Positions 55,994 to 63,923 of a stretch of DNA of 64,000 nucleotides are shown here, piece after piece (position 1 is the first letter of the stretch; each line of letters starts with the position of its first letter). The translations under genes were made by a program, and so were the position numbers. The notes under the pieces are model-generated. The model did no database searches. It worked only from the letters and a program-made list of their open reading frames with translations, and was not told the DNA's origin. Source of the DNA: Erythrobacteraceae bacterium WH01K (GTDB lineage Bacteria; Pseudomonadota; Alphaproteobacteria; Sphingomonadales; Sphingomonadaceae); the NCBI GenBank assembly GCA_027941995.1, contig CP115966.1, forward strand, positions 186,001 to 250,000. Direction: 5' to 3'.

Positions 55994-56781
55994 ATGGCGG
56001 TCCTCACGCTCAGCAATTCAGGGAAGAATGCGGCCTTCAGCACGCCCGCAAGGTAGGGCACGCCGGGCGTTCCGCCGGTGCCCTGCTTGAAGCCGATGAT
56101 CCGTTCGACCGTCTTCAAATGGCCGAAGCGCCAGCGCTGGAAATGGTATTCCAGATCGACCAGCTTTTCGGCCAGTTCGTAAAGGTCCCAATGCGTCTGC
56201 GGATCGCGGTAGATAACCGCCCATGCAGCCTCGACGCTGGGCACATGCTCCCACGGCGCGTCGAGCGGGCGTTCCAGCACGTCTGCAGCAATGGCGAACC
56301 CGCGCCGCGCCAGCAGCGCGACCGTTTCGGCATAGATGCTGGGCCGCCGCAGTTCCGCCCGCAGTTCCTCGGCGACGTCGGGCGTTGCCTCGTGCATGGT
56401 CACCATGTCGGGTTTGCGCCCGCCGAGCAGGAATTCCATCATCCGGTACTGCGCGCTCTGGAACCCGCTCGACCCGCCCAGATGCGGGCGCACCGTGGAA
56501 TAATCGTGCGGGGTCATCGTGCTCAGCACATCCCAGCTCTGGATCAGCTGACCCTGCGCCCGCGCCACACGGGCCAGCATCTTGAAGGCGGGGCGAAGAT
56601 CGTCCGCCGCGATGCGCTCCCGCGCCAGCTCCAGCTCGTGCAGGCACAGTTTCAGCCACAGCTCGCTCGCCTGGTGGACGATGATGAACAGCATTTCGTC
56701 ATGCGCCCCCGAGACGGGGTGCTGCGCGGAAAGAATGCGGTCGAGATCGAGATAGCTGGAATAGGTAACGTCTGAGGACAT
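55990..56781 (-). CDS. kynA: Tryptophan 2,3-dioxygenase
   Basis: Haem dioxygenase opening the indole ring of L-tryptophan. 263 residues, the short bacterial form. HDEMLFIIVHQASELWLKL at the start holds a conserved His/Glu region, and VRPHLGGSSGFQSAQYRMME and GFKQGTGGTPGVPYLAGVLK are typical. It leads the three-gene kyn operon, with no regulator recognised nearby. Tandem 15-bp repeats lie just upstream. Confidence 0.95.
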   Translation of the reverse strand: MSSDVTYSSYLDLDRILSAQHPVSGAHDEMLFIIVHQASELWLKLCLHELELARERIAADDLRPAFKMLARVARAQGQLIQSWDVLSTMTPHDYSTVRPHLGGSSGFQSAQYRMMEFLLGGRKPDMVTMHEATPDVAEELRAELRRPSIYAETVALLARRGFAIAADVLERPLDAPWEHVPSVEAAWAVIYRDPQTHWDLYELAEKLVDLEYHFQRWRFGHLKTVERIIGFKQGTGGTPGVPYLAGVLKAAFFPELLSVRTAI

Positions 56782-56840
56782 GGCGATGTCCCTATACCAA
56801 ACCGCAGCAAGGGTCAGCCCTGACGCATTCAGGCCCGCAT

Positions 56841-56893
56841 TTCTCAGCCGCGGTGTTCTCAGCCCCGGTGTTCTCAGCCCCGGTGTTCAGCCC
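56841..56893. repeat. Three 15-bp tandem repeats upstream of kynA
   Basis: Units TTCTCAGCCGCGGTG, TTCTCAGCCCCGGTG and TTCTCAGCCCCGGTG at 56841-56885, plus a partial TTCAGCCC; the first unit has one base change. They lie in the 105-nt gap between kynA and the DUF4112 stop codon and run into it. Probably slippage products; a regulatory role is possible. Confidence 0.7.
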
Positions 56894-57375
56894 TCAAGGG
56901 TGCGCTGGGCAGGATGGTGCTTGTCGAGGTGCTTCTTGATGATCCGCAGGTTGCGCGTGTTCGACCGGTAGACGAGGTCGAAGGCGTCGCCCACGACCGG
57001 CACCGCGCCCAGCAGGCTGTCGAAGGCGATATTGCCGCCCATGCGCCACAGCTTCCACTTCGGAATGCCCAGATTGCGCGCTTCCCAGACGATGTAAGCG
57101 CCCATGGCCGCCGTCACGAAATCGCCGATGACCGGCACCAGACCGATGATCGAATCGAGGCCCACGGGATAGTTAAAGCCCGGAATACGGAAGCTGCGTT
57201 CCAGCATCTGTTCCATCGCCTCGATCCGGCGACGGATGGAGGCGGGATCGTTCCCGGTCGGCAAGTCCAGCCCCATGACCTGTGGCCCGTCCGCAAAGCG
57301 GCCCTCTGTGCTGCCCGTGGCCCGTTCGCCCGCGGGGCGGATTGTGGGCCGGTCCCTGTCATCGAAGCCGTTCAT
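56887..57375 (-). CDS. DUF4112 family protein
   Basis: 162 residues. Conserved DUF4112 core: LERSFRIPGFNYPVGLDSII, LVPVIGDFVTAAMGAYIVWE and GAVPVVGDAFDLVYRSNTRN. Two amphipathic or hydrophobic stretches suggest membrane association. AGGAAAG precedes the ATG at 57375; an in-frame extension upstream is not credible. It is followed by the tandem repeats at its 3' end and lies 17 nt downstream of the peptide-binding lipoprotein gene. Function unknown. Confidence 0.83.
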   Translation of the reverse strand: MNGFDDRDRPTIRPAGERATGSTEGRFADGPQVMGLDLPTGNDPASIRRRIEAMEQMLERSFRIPGFNYPVGLDSIIGLVPVIGDFVTAAMGAYIVWEARNLGIPKWKLWRMGGNIAFDSLLGAVPVVGDAFDLVYRSNTRNLRIIKKHLDKHHPAQRTLEG

Positions 57376-57392
57376 CGCGCTTTCCTTCCTCC

Positions 57393-58883
57393 TTACGAGA
57401 TGGGGTCCATCGCGAGCGGGAACAAGGGATGGGTAGCCCAGCGGTTCTCTGCAAAGCCCTCCAGCCCGCCGCGCACCAGCGACCAGCGCAGCGGCGCGCC
57501 CAGCGGGATATAGCTGTTGCTGTCGACCAGCAGCGTCTCCGCCTCGATCAGCGGCGGCATCGTCTCGGGGGTCTGCTGGCCCGCGACCTCCCCGGACACC
57601 AGGGCATCGGCTGCGGCGCTGCATCCCTGTCGGCGCACCGAGCAATGGAACTGGTTGAGGAACCAGCGCGGGGCGGCATAGCGGGCCAGCCTGTCGACCA
57701 GGACCAGGTCTGCCCCCGACCGGTCGGCTGCCCGCTCGCTCGCCACGCCGATAGTCGCGAAATCCTGTGCCAGCTTGCGGAACAAAAGGTCCGATCCCGG
57801 CCCTTGCGGCAGGTAGAGGGACACGCTTGCCTCCTGCCCGCTTGCCGCTTCCCAGTCGGCGACGCGGCGCGCGGCCCGCGACCGGCGCACTTCGAGCGAA
57901 AGGTCCGTCCAGCGTTCCGCCGGGGTGAAGGTGGACCCGGCATCCTGCCCGGCCTGGGCGAGCATGGCCGGCGGCACGATCCGGGTGGTCGATGGCCAGC
58001 CGGACAGGTTGAACGGCGCCAGCAGGGTCGGCCGGTCGATCGCCATCGACAGTGCCTCCCGGCGGCTGGCATCGGCCAGGAAGCCGTCCGGGGCGGTCAC
58101 CTGCAGGCCGAACAGGCCCAGCGCGCTGTCGAGCCGGACATTGCCGCGCGACAGGGGGCCGGTCTCGGCGAGCGGCAGGCTGGCCAGCGTACCGCCGACA
58201 ACAAGATCGGAGCCGGTGTCGAAAAACGCATCGACCGCCCCTTCAGCCGGGAGAGCGCGAATGCGGATGGACCGTGCACGGTCGCTGAAGCCGGGTTCTT
58301 CCGGCAGCCCGCGCAATTGTGGCGGCACCGCGGTCAGCAGCACCCCGCCCGCGCCCGTCGTGGCGCGCATGGGGCCGATACCGCTGCCGTCCCGGCGCAG
58401 GCCAAGCTCCGGCTGGGCGAGCAATTGCAGGAAGGCGGGCATGGGCTGCGACAGGCGGATTTCGATCACCCTGCCGGTCATCGCCCGTATCTCGCTGACC
58501 CGCGCGAGGTCGAGGCCGAGAGACGTCCCCTCCAGATCGCGGATCTGGCGCAGGATTTCAGCGCGAACGCTTGCGGCGTCGACCGGCGTACCGTCGGCCC
58601 ATGTCGTATCCCGCAGCCGGAAGATGAAGCTGCGCCCGTCGTCGACCACGATCCAGCTTTCAGCCAACGCGGGCACGGTCTCTCCGTTCGAATCGAGCGT
58701 GACCAGTCCCTCGGACACCGCACCTCGCACCAGTTGCTGCCCGTAGGACAGGCGCATTCCGCCCGTTAGAAGGTCGTCGGTCTGTTCGACCACCACGATA
58801 TCGATCGGCCCGCCGTCATCCCGGGAACAGGACGACAGCGCCAGGGCAGCGGGGATCAGGAAGGGGAGAAGGTGACGCAGCAT
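57393..58883 (-). CDS. ABC transporter substrate-binding lipoprotein (SBP family 5)
   Basis: 496 residues, lipobox ALSSC with Cys19. Peptide/nickel-type binding protein: GLVTLDSNGETVPALAESWI and RLRDTTWADGTPVDAASVRA near the N-terminus, and the conserved SREALSMAIDRPTLLAPFN-like segment seen as DASRREALSMAIDRPTLLAP. No permease or ATPase genes are adjacent, so the transporter partner is elsewhere or lacking. Substrate unknown; dipeptides or heavy metals are typical for the family. Confidence 0.85.
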   Translation of the reverse strand: MLRHLLPFLIPAALALSSCSRDDGGPIDIVVVEQTDDLLTGGMRLSYGQQLVRGAVSEGLVTLDSNGETVPALAESWIVVDDGRSFIFRLRDTTWADGTPVDAASVRAEILRQIRDLEGTSLGLDLARVSEIRAMTGRVIEIRLSQPMPAFLQLLAQPELGLRRDGSGIGPMRATTGAGGVLLTAVPPQLRGLPEEPGFSDRARSIRIRALPAEGAVDAFFDTGSDLVVGGTLASLPLAETGPLSRGNVRLDSALGLFGLQVTAPDGFLADASRREALSMAIDRPTLLAPFNLSGWPSTTRIVPPAMLAQAGQDAGSTFTPAERWTDLSLEVRRSRAARRVADWEAASGQEASVSLYLPQGPGSDLLFRKLAQDFATIGVASERAADRSGADLVLVDRLARYAAPRWFLNQFHCSVRRQGCSAAADALVSGEVAGQQTPETMPPLIEAETLLVDSNSYIPLGAPLRWSLVRGGLEGFAENRWATHPLFPLAMDPIS

Positions 58884-58923
58884 GGGCCGGGGACGGGTAG
58901 CATCCCGGCGGGCCTTCGTCAGT

Positions 58924-59313
58924 TCAGATTTTGCGCAGCTTCGACGGGTCGCCCATGGCGGCGGGCATCAGGCCGGCAGGCCGGACGTAACGCGGTGTGT
59001 CGCTATCATTGGTGTTCGCGGGCCGGGCGCGCGCATCCGCCGCGTCGATCTCTCGCGAGAAAGCGATGCCGAAGCGGTTGTCTTGCACCCAGGCGACCGT
59101 TCCTTCGACCCAGCCGATATTGCGCAGCTGGACAGAAAGATGCGTACCGCCCTGGACCCTCGAGGCAATGGCCGGATCGCATTCGGCCATCATGCCGCCA
59201 TTGGAGAGGTTGCGGACCTTCACCTTGCTGGCAGGAGAGCCGTCCCCGATCTGGAGATCGGCCATGAGGAACAGGCTGTCGCGAGCAATATGACGGGTAT
59301 CGACACCTGACAT
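58924..59313 (-). CDS. PilZ domain protein
   Basis: 129 residues. PilZ c-di-GMP-type fold: HIARDSLFLMADLQIGDGSP, KVRNLSNGGMMAECDPAIAS (the conserved NxSxxG seen as NLSNGG) and GWVEGTVAWVQDNRFGIAFS. The upstream RxxxR motif needed for c-di-GMP binding is not obvious; residues preceding the fold are TRHIARDSL. ATG at 59313; a longer frame adds 13 codons. Stands alone, 40 nt downstream of nothing recognised and upstream of the SBP gene. Confidence 0.82.
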   Translation of the reverse strand: MSGVDTRHIARDSLFLMADLQIGDGSPASKVKVRNLSNGGMMAECDPAIASRVQGGTHLSVQLRNIGWVEGTVAWVQDNRFGIAFSREIDAADARARPANTNDSDTPRYVRPAGLMPAAMGDPSKLRKI

Positions 59314-59481
59314 GGTCTCTGCGTGCTCCCTGGCATGTCCGCAAGGCACCATGCCCGCGGTCCGTCCGTAGTGGACTGCCCCTATCGCGGAAAAGCCTAA
59401 TGAAGCTTTAAGAATAAGCCGGTTTCGAGACGTCGATAATTCTCGAAAAGCCTGCGAAAACAGTGCAAAAACGTATCTGCG

Positions 59482-59940
59482 TCAGGTGTCGCGCGAAACC
59501 TTTTCACGCCGTTCGTGCGCTTCCTGCGCCTCGACCGTCATGGTGGCCACCGGACGGGCGATCAGTCGCCGCAGGCCGATGGGTTCGCCTGTCTTATCGC
59601 AATAGCCGTATTCGCCTTCGTCGATGCGGCGCAGGGCTGCATCGATCTTTGCGATCAGCTTGCGCTGGCGGTCGCGGGTTCGCAGCTCGATGCCCCAGTC
59701 GGTCTCGCTGGACGCCCTGTCGTTGAGATCGGGTTCGCGGATCGGCCCGTCCTGGAGGGATTGCAGGGTCGCATCGGCGGCATCGTGGATTGAGCGTTTC
59801 CATTCCAGCAGCAGGATACGGAAATATTCCTGCTGGTTGGAATTCATGTACGGCTCGTCGTCGGACGGCACGTAATCGCGCCCCAGCGCCTGCTGGGCTG
59901 CCTCCAGAACTTCGCTATCCTTGCGCGCCGCAGCGGTCAT
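59482..59940 (-). CDS. dksA: DksA-type transcription factor with a single cysteine
   Basis: Binds the RNA polymerase secondary channel and works with ppGpp. 152 residues. Coiled-coil tip DSDxxD-like segment in NSNQQEYFRILLLEWKRSIH, and the globular domain GYCDKTGEPIGLRRLIARPV with only one Cys (GYC); the other three zinc ligands are Thr and non-Cys residues (TMTVEAQEAHERRE). Alphaproteobacterial DksA proteins commonly have a single cysteine. ATG at 59940 (MTAAARKDSEV) is chosen over a 39-codon upstream extension. Standard for the clade. Confidence 0.9.
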   Translation of the reverse strand: MTAAARKDSEVLEAAQQALGRDYVPSDDEPYMNSNQQEYFRILLLEWKRSIHDAADATLQSLQDGPIREPDLNDRASSETDWGIELRTRDRQRKLIAKIDAALRRIDEGEYGYCDKTGEPIGLRRLIARPVATMTVEAQEAHERREKVSRDT

Positions 59941-60133
59941 GGCTTCCTCACATAAAGAGCTTCGTCCGCGATACCCGAGGCCGCCTCGTCCGGTTTTCCG
60001 GCTCTTTCCAGCGACCCTTATGGCGCGGCCTATAGGGATCGCCCCAAGGCCGCACAAGCACGGAATGGACGATACGAAAATACAGTTACGCGTCCGTGGC
60101 TTAAGCGCGGCAGAACAGGGGCGGCGCGTTTCA

Positions 60134-60150
60134 TTAATCCCGGCATTAAC
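60134..60150. promoter_or_regulatory. TTAA-N8-TTAAC element upstream of the Sel1 gene
   Basis: TTAATCCCGGCATTAAC has the same TTAA-N8-TTAAC layout as the element at 38361-38377 before ctrA. It lies about 80 nt before the Sel1-type ATG. A CtrA-class response regulator could bind it; the half-sites match, the N8 spacing differs by 1 from the N7 of Caulobacter. Confidence 0.5.
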
Positions 60151-60230
60151 GATTTGTTGACCATGATGGACAAGAACCGTGTCTGTCGCGCTTCTCGTTC
60201 CGGGCGGCGCAGGACAGGGGGACAGCCAGA

Positions 60231-60554
60231 ATGCAGTTTACCACCATCGAAAATGCCGGACAGCAGGTGACCGGATCACAGCCCGACATGGCCGTGACGA
60301 ACGCGCTGACCGATGCAGCGGCGGGGGATGTCGACGCGCTCTACGATCTTGGCGTCATGTATTCGACCGCCAGCCACGGCTGCGACTGCGACCTGATCGA
60401 GGCGCACAAGTGGTTCAACCTCGCCGCATCCAAGGGGCACGAGAAAGCAGGCTGGTGCCGCGCCGATATCGCGGACGAAATGTCGGCCCGCGAGATTTCC
60501 GAAGCGCAGCGGCAGGCACGCGAATGGCTGGCCGAGGGTCGCCGCGCAGCCTGA
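60231..60554 (+). CDS. Sel1-repeat protein
   Basis: 107 residues with one Sel1-type tetratricopeptide-like repeat pair: DAAAGDVDALYDLGVMYSTA and EAHKWFNLAASKGHEKAGWC. The two segments CDCDLIEAHKWF contain a Cys-x-Cys. Sel1 proteins serve as scaffolds. The upstream region contains a ctrA-like TTAA element and is divergent from dksA, so cell-cycle-linked expression is possible. Function unknown. Confidence 0.78.
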   Translation: MQFTTIENAGQQVTGSQPDMAVTNALTDAAAGDVDALYDLGVMYSTASHGCDCDLIEAHKWFNLAASKGHEKAGWCRADIADEMSAREISEAQRQAREWLAEGRRAA

Positions 60555-61718
60555 CTATCCGGGGGCGGCCTGATCGCCTTTCCGGAACGGCGTTCGTCGA
60601 TCCAGGTAATTCCTGTCGGCGGCAACGCCTTCCCGCTCCCGGGTAAGAAAGTCGGCCACCGCCTCGCGAAAGCCGGGGTCGGCGATCCAGTGGGCAGACC
60701 AAGTCTCGACCGGCGCATAGCCGCGCGCCAGCTTGTGACCGCCTTGCGCACCCGCCTCCACCCGCGACAATCCGCGCTCGATCGCAGCGTCAATGGCCTG
60801 GTAGTAGCATAGCTCGAAATGCAGGAACGGGATTTGCTGCGTGCAGCCCCAGTACCGACCATAGAGCGCGTCCTCGCCGATGACGTTCAGCGCGCCGGCG
60901 ACCGGCTCTCCGTCACGGTAAGCCATGACCAGCAGCAGGTCCTCCCCCATCCTCTCGCCCAGCAGGGTGAACGCCTCCCGCGTCAGATAGGGCGTGCCCC
61001 ATTTGCGGGCGCCTGTATCCTGGTAGAAAATCCAGAACGCGTCCCAGTCGGCCTGCGTGATCTCCTCCCCCGTCAGATGGCGAATATCGACCTGCGCCTG
61101 CGCCCTTGCCCGTTCCTTTCTCAGGTCCTTGCGCTTGCGGCTGGCCAGGTCGGCGAGGAAGGCGTCGAAGTCGGAATAATCCCGGTTTTGCCAATGGAAC
61201 TGGATATCGCTTCGCAGCATCCAGCCATTGTCCTCGAACAGCGGCAACTGCCGGGGCTCGATGAAAGTGGCATGGGCACCCGACAGCCCGTTCTGCTCGC
61301 ACAATTGCTCCGCAGCGGCCAGCAGCGCCGGGGCCAGCGCATCGTCGGCTACAAGCAGGCGCGGGCCGGTCGCGGGCGTGAAGGGCGCAGCGATCTGGAG
61401 CTTGGGGTAATAGCGCCCGCCCGCCCGCTCGTAAGCATCCGCCCAGCTGTGATCGAAGACATATTCGCCTTGGCTGTGGCCCTTAAGGTAAGCGGGCATT
61501 GCGCCCAGCAGCACGCCGCCCTCGCCATCCGCGGCGCCGCTTTCGATGACGATCGGCGCGGCCTGCCAGCCGGTGCCCGGCCCGACCGACCCGGAATCCT
61601 CGCAGGTCGACAGGAAGGCGTGGCTGACGAACGGGTTGCCGGAGGTATTGAGAGCGTCCCACGCCCGGGCTTCGACTTCGTTGATGGAGCCCAGCAGGCG
61701 GGCCGACAGTTCGGTCAT
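60555..61718 (-). CDS. FemAB-like/DUF482 GNAT-family acyltransferase
   Basis: 387 residues. Peptidogalycan biosynthesis family (DUF482): NTSGNPFVSHAFLSTCEDSG, DHSWADAYERAGGRYYPKLQ and IPFLHFELCYYQAIDAAIER, LSRVEAGAQGGHKLARGYAP. These are aminoacyl- or acyl-transferases of the GNAT fold; substrate unknown. ATG at 61718 overlaps the GDPD stop by 4 nt (ATGA). Last gene of the five-gene operon. The upstream extension in frame is a shadow. Confidence 0.88.
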   Translation of the reverse strand: MTELSARLLGSINEVEARAWDALNTSGNPFVSHAFLSTCEDSGSVGPGTGWQAAPIVIESGAADGEGGVLLGAMPAYLKGHSQGEYVFDHSWADAYERAGGRYYPKLQIAAPFTPATGPRLLVADDALAPALLAAAEQLCEQNGLSGAHATFIEPRQLPLFEDNGWMLRSDIQFHWQNRDYSDFDAFLADLASRKRKDLRKERARAQAQVDIRHLTGEEITQADWDAFWIFYQDTGARKWGTPYLTREAFTLLGERMGEDLLLVMAYRDGEPVAGALNVIGEDALYGRYWGCTQQIPFLHFELCYYQAIDAAIERGLSRVEAGAQGGHKLARGYAPVETWSAHWIADPGFREAVADFLTREREGVAADRNYLDRRTPFRKGDQAAPG

Positions 61719-62488
61719 GCCGGAAGCTCGCCTTCGCAGATCGGCGCATCGGCGCAGGCCCTCGCCCTCTCGCGCTCCGCCGCCGAGCGGACGGTCCAGG
61801 TCGCGACCGGCATCCCGCGTGCCCTCAACCCGGCGACCCATGCGCTGGGCAGCGCATCGATGTGATAGGCCATGAAATCCGGCTTCGCGATCCATAGCGC
61901 CATCCGGCGCGACCACGCAGTTTGCGTATAGCCCTTGTCGTCTTCCCTCATCACGAGGCCGCGTAGCGTTTCGGGGGAGTGGCGGCGCAGCCAGCGCGGG
62001 ACACGGGGGTCGAAGCTCATCACGGCATGATGGCCGTCATAGCCCGCCAGCGCATCGCGGACTTTCAGGCAGGTGGTTTCGACGTCGTAGGACCTGCGGG
62101 ACTTGATCTCGATCAGGATCGGGACCTTGCCGTCCACCATGGCGAGCAATTCCGCCAGGTCCATCGGCGCGTCCTCGTGCTCCAGATAGCTGAGCTTGCG
62201 CCATTCGGCCGCCGTCAGTGCCTCGGTCCGGTCGGGGCGGCCGATCAGCCGTTTGAAATCCCAGTCGTGGAACACCATCGGCACGTCGTCGGCGCTGCGC
62301 TGGATGTCGCATTCGATGCCCACACCCGCCTCCAGCGCGGCAGCGAAGGCTGCGCGGGCGTTTTCCACCCGCCCTTCCCCGTGCAGGCCGCGATGGGCGT
62401 AGGTCCACCGGCCCAGCCACCCCGTCCTTTCGGGATCGGGGGACGGCGCCAGGAAGCTGTCAATCGCCGTGGAGGGCAATGATCGCAT
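61715..62488 (-). CDS. Glycerophosphodiester phosphodiesterase
   Basis: 257 residues. Hydrolyses glycerophosphodiesters to glycerol-3-phosphate and alcohol. Catalytic HRG-type loop in YAHRGLHGEGRVENARAAF, metal ligands in GIECDIQRSADDVPMVFHDW and the KSRRSYDVETTCLKV stretch. No signal peptide, so the enzyme acts in the cytoplasm. Overlaps RidA by 29 nt upstream and the FemAB-like gene by 4 nt downstream. Confidence 0.93.
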   Translation of the reverse strand: MRSLPSTAIDSFLAPSPDPERTGWLGRWTYAHRGLHGEGRVENARAAFAAALEAGVGIECDIQRSADDVPMVFHDWDFKRLIGRPDRTEALTAAEWRKLSYLEHEDAPMDLAELLAMVDGKVPILIEIKSRRSYDVETTCLKVRDALAGYDGHHAVMSFDPRVPRWLRRHSPETLRGLVMREDDKGYTQTAWSRRMALWIAKPDFMAYHIDALPSAWVAGLRARGMPVATWTVRSAAERERARACADAPICEGELPA

Positions 62489-62921
62489 CGACTTCGACAG
62501 CCGCGCCCAGCGGCAGGGACGGCACGCCGACGGCGGCGCGCGAATGGCGGCCCTGGTCGCCGAACACTTCGAACATCAGGTCCGATGCGCCGTTCACGAC
62601 CTTGGGCTGGTCGGTGAAATCGGCGGTGCAATTGACGAAGCCGCCCAGCTTCACGATCCGTTTCACCCGCTCCAGCGGGATGAGCGCACCCTTGAGCTGC
62701 GCCAGGATCATCAGGCCGCAGGCACGGGCCGCCGCCTGCCCGTCTTCCAGCGAGACATCCTCGCCCAGCCGCCCGGTCGCAAGCTCGCCGTCGACGAAAG
62801 GCAGCTGGCCCGAGACATAGGCGATGTTGTTTTCGACAACCACGGCGACATAGCTTGCCACCGGGGCGGCAGCCTCCGGCAGGACGATGCCCAGTTCCTC
62901 GAGGTGCGCTTCTACATTCAT
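62460..62921 (-). CDS. RidA family protein
   Basis: 153 residues. Deaminates or hydrolyses reactive imines/enamines. NNIAYVSGQLPFVDGELATG, FVNCTADFTDQPKVVNGASD and FGDQGRHSRAAVGVPSLPLG are the family's trimer-interface and active-site segments (Arg in HSRAAVG). ATG at 62921; overlaps HAD by 4 nt upstream and GDPD by 29 nt. Longer than E. coli RidA (128) with an N-terminal extension. Confidence 0.92.
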   Translation of the reverse strand: MNVEAHLEELGIVLPEAAAPVASYVAVVVENNIAYVSGQLPFVDGELATGRLGEDVSLEDGQAAARACGLMILAQLKGALIPLERVKRIVKLGGFVNCTADFTDQPKVVNGASDLMFEVFGDQGRHSRAAVGVPSLPLGAAVEVDAIIALHGD

Positions 62922-63559
62922 GCCGGTTCCTTCAGTTTGTTCATGATCCAGGGCAGGGCCTCGTCCCAGCTGTCGATCCGGGCATGGGCATGGCCCGCTT
63001 TCTCCCCGCAGGTGATGTGCGGGGCAAGGCCGGGTTCGCCGCACAGATGCAGGCGGGTGACATGGGGCACCGTTTCCTTGGCAGAGCCGTGATGCTGCGC
63101 CAGATCGTCGATGAAGATCGCGTGGCTGGGCTGGTATTCATCGAGGATGGCGGCAATCGCCGGACCCTTCGGCCCCTGGTTGGTGTAGACCTTCGCATCG
63201 ATGCCGACGGCCTGCAATTGCGCGGCGCGCATCTCGCGGCGCTCGTCCAGCAGGTTGGTCAGGATCACGACGTCGGCATGCTCTTTCAGCGCGGCGATCG
63301 CCTCGACTGCGCCGGGAATGGGGTCCTGCCGCGCCATCTCCGTGTCGAAGAATGCATTCAGCAGCCGCCAGATTTCCTTCTGCTCCACCGGTTCGCCGCT
63401 ATCCTTGCGCTTGAGCGCATTGGCGAAATCATTGCCTTCCATGTCGAAGGCGATGCCTTGCGTCTCGTCCAGCCAGTCGCGGAAATGGCTGACCATGTAG
63501 AGCAGCACTTCGTCGCAGTCGGAGATGACCAGCGGTCGGCCGTCCGGATTGTAGGTCAT
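62918..63559 (-). CDS. HAD family hydrolase
   Basis: 213 residues. DxD-type nucleophile seen as VISDCDEVLLYMVSHFRDWL, motif II VVILTNLLDERREMRA and motif III/IV AIFIDDLAQHHGSAKETVPH. Substrate not identified. ATG at 63559 overlaps RidA by 4 nt, and the DUF3572 stop is 10 nt upstream, so it is part of the five-gene minus-strand operon. Confidence 0.93.
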   Translation of the reverse strand: MTYNPDGRPLVISDCDEVLLYMVSHFRDWLDETQGIAFDMEGNDFANALKRKDSGEPVEQKEIWRLLNAFFDTEMARQDPIPGAVEAIAALKEHADVVILTNLLDERREMRAAQLQAVGIDAKVYTNQGPKGPAIAAILDEYQPSHAIFIDDLAQHHGSAKETVPHVTRLHLCGEPGLAPHITCGEKAGHAHARIDSWDEALPWIMNKLKEPA

Positions 63560-63569
63560 GCGTGGTCTC

Positions 63570-63872
63570 TCAATCGAATGTCTGTGCCCCGGCCAGCGTC
63601 CGGTGGGCGGTGATAAGGTCCTGCGGTTCGACGCCCAGCGCCTCCGCCGCGCCGACGAGGTCGGGTTCGTGCTGCGCGAGGAATTCGAGCACTGCTGCCT
63701 GAACCTGCCGCTCGGCCAGCCGTTCCCGCAGGATATCGGGGGTGAGGCCGGTCAGCGCAAGCAGCCGCCCGGCCCGGTCGTCATCGGTCAGGACCCAGCC
63801 CAGCGCGCCCAGCGCCAGCGTTTCGGCCTCTTGCGCGGAAGCAGGTGATTTCGATTGGCGGATGATTGTCAG
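63570..63872 (-). CDS. DUF3572 family protein (start codon CTG?)
   Basis: About 100 residues: TIIRQSKSPASAQEAETLAL, ALGWVLTDDDRAGRLLALTG and LERQVQAAVLEFLAQHEPDL match the alphaproteobacterial DUF3572 family, and HRTLAGAQTFD ends it. No in-frame ATG, GTG or TTG exists near the N-terminus; CTG at 63872 with GAAAGG upstream fits the family position, so the start may be non-canonical. It is divergent from divK, an arrangement seen in relatives such as Caulobacter, and begins the minus-strand operon. Function unknown. Confidence 0.78.
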   Translation of the reverse strand: MTIIRQSKSPASAQEAETLALGALGWVLTDDDRAGRLLALTGLTPDILRERLAERQVQAAVLEFLAQHEPDLVGAAEALGVEPQDLITAHRTLAGAQTFD

Positions 63873-63923
63873 GTGCCTTTCGGTTCGCCTAGTGCGGGAC
63901 CTTCGAAGAAGGAGGCCGGACCA

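Noticed and set aside
56841..56893. CRISPR-like array
   Set aside because: Units are contiguous with no spacers, so this is a tandem repeat.
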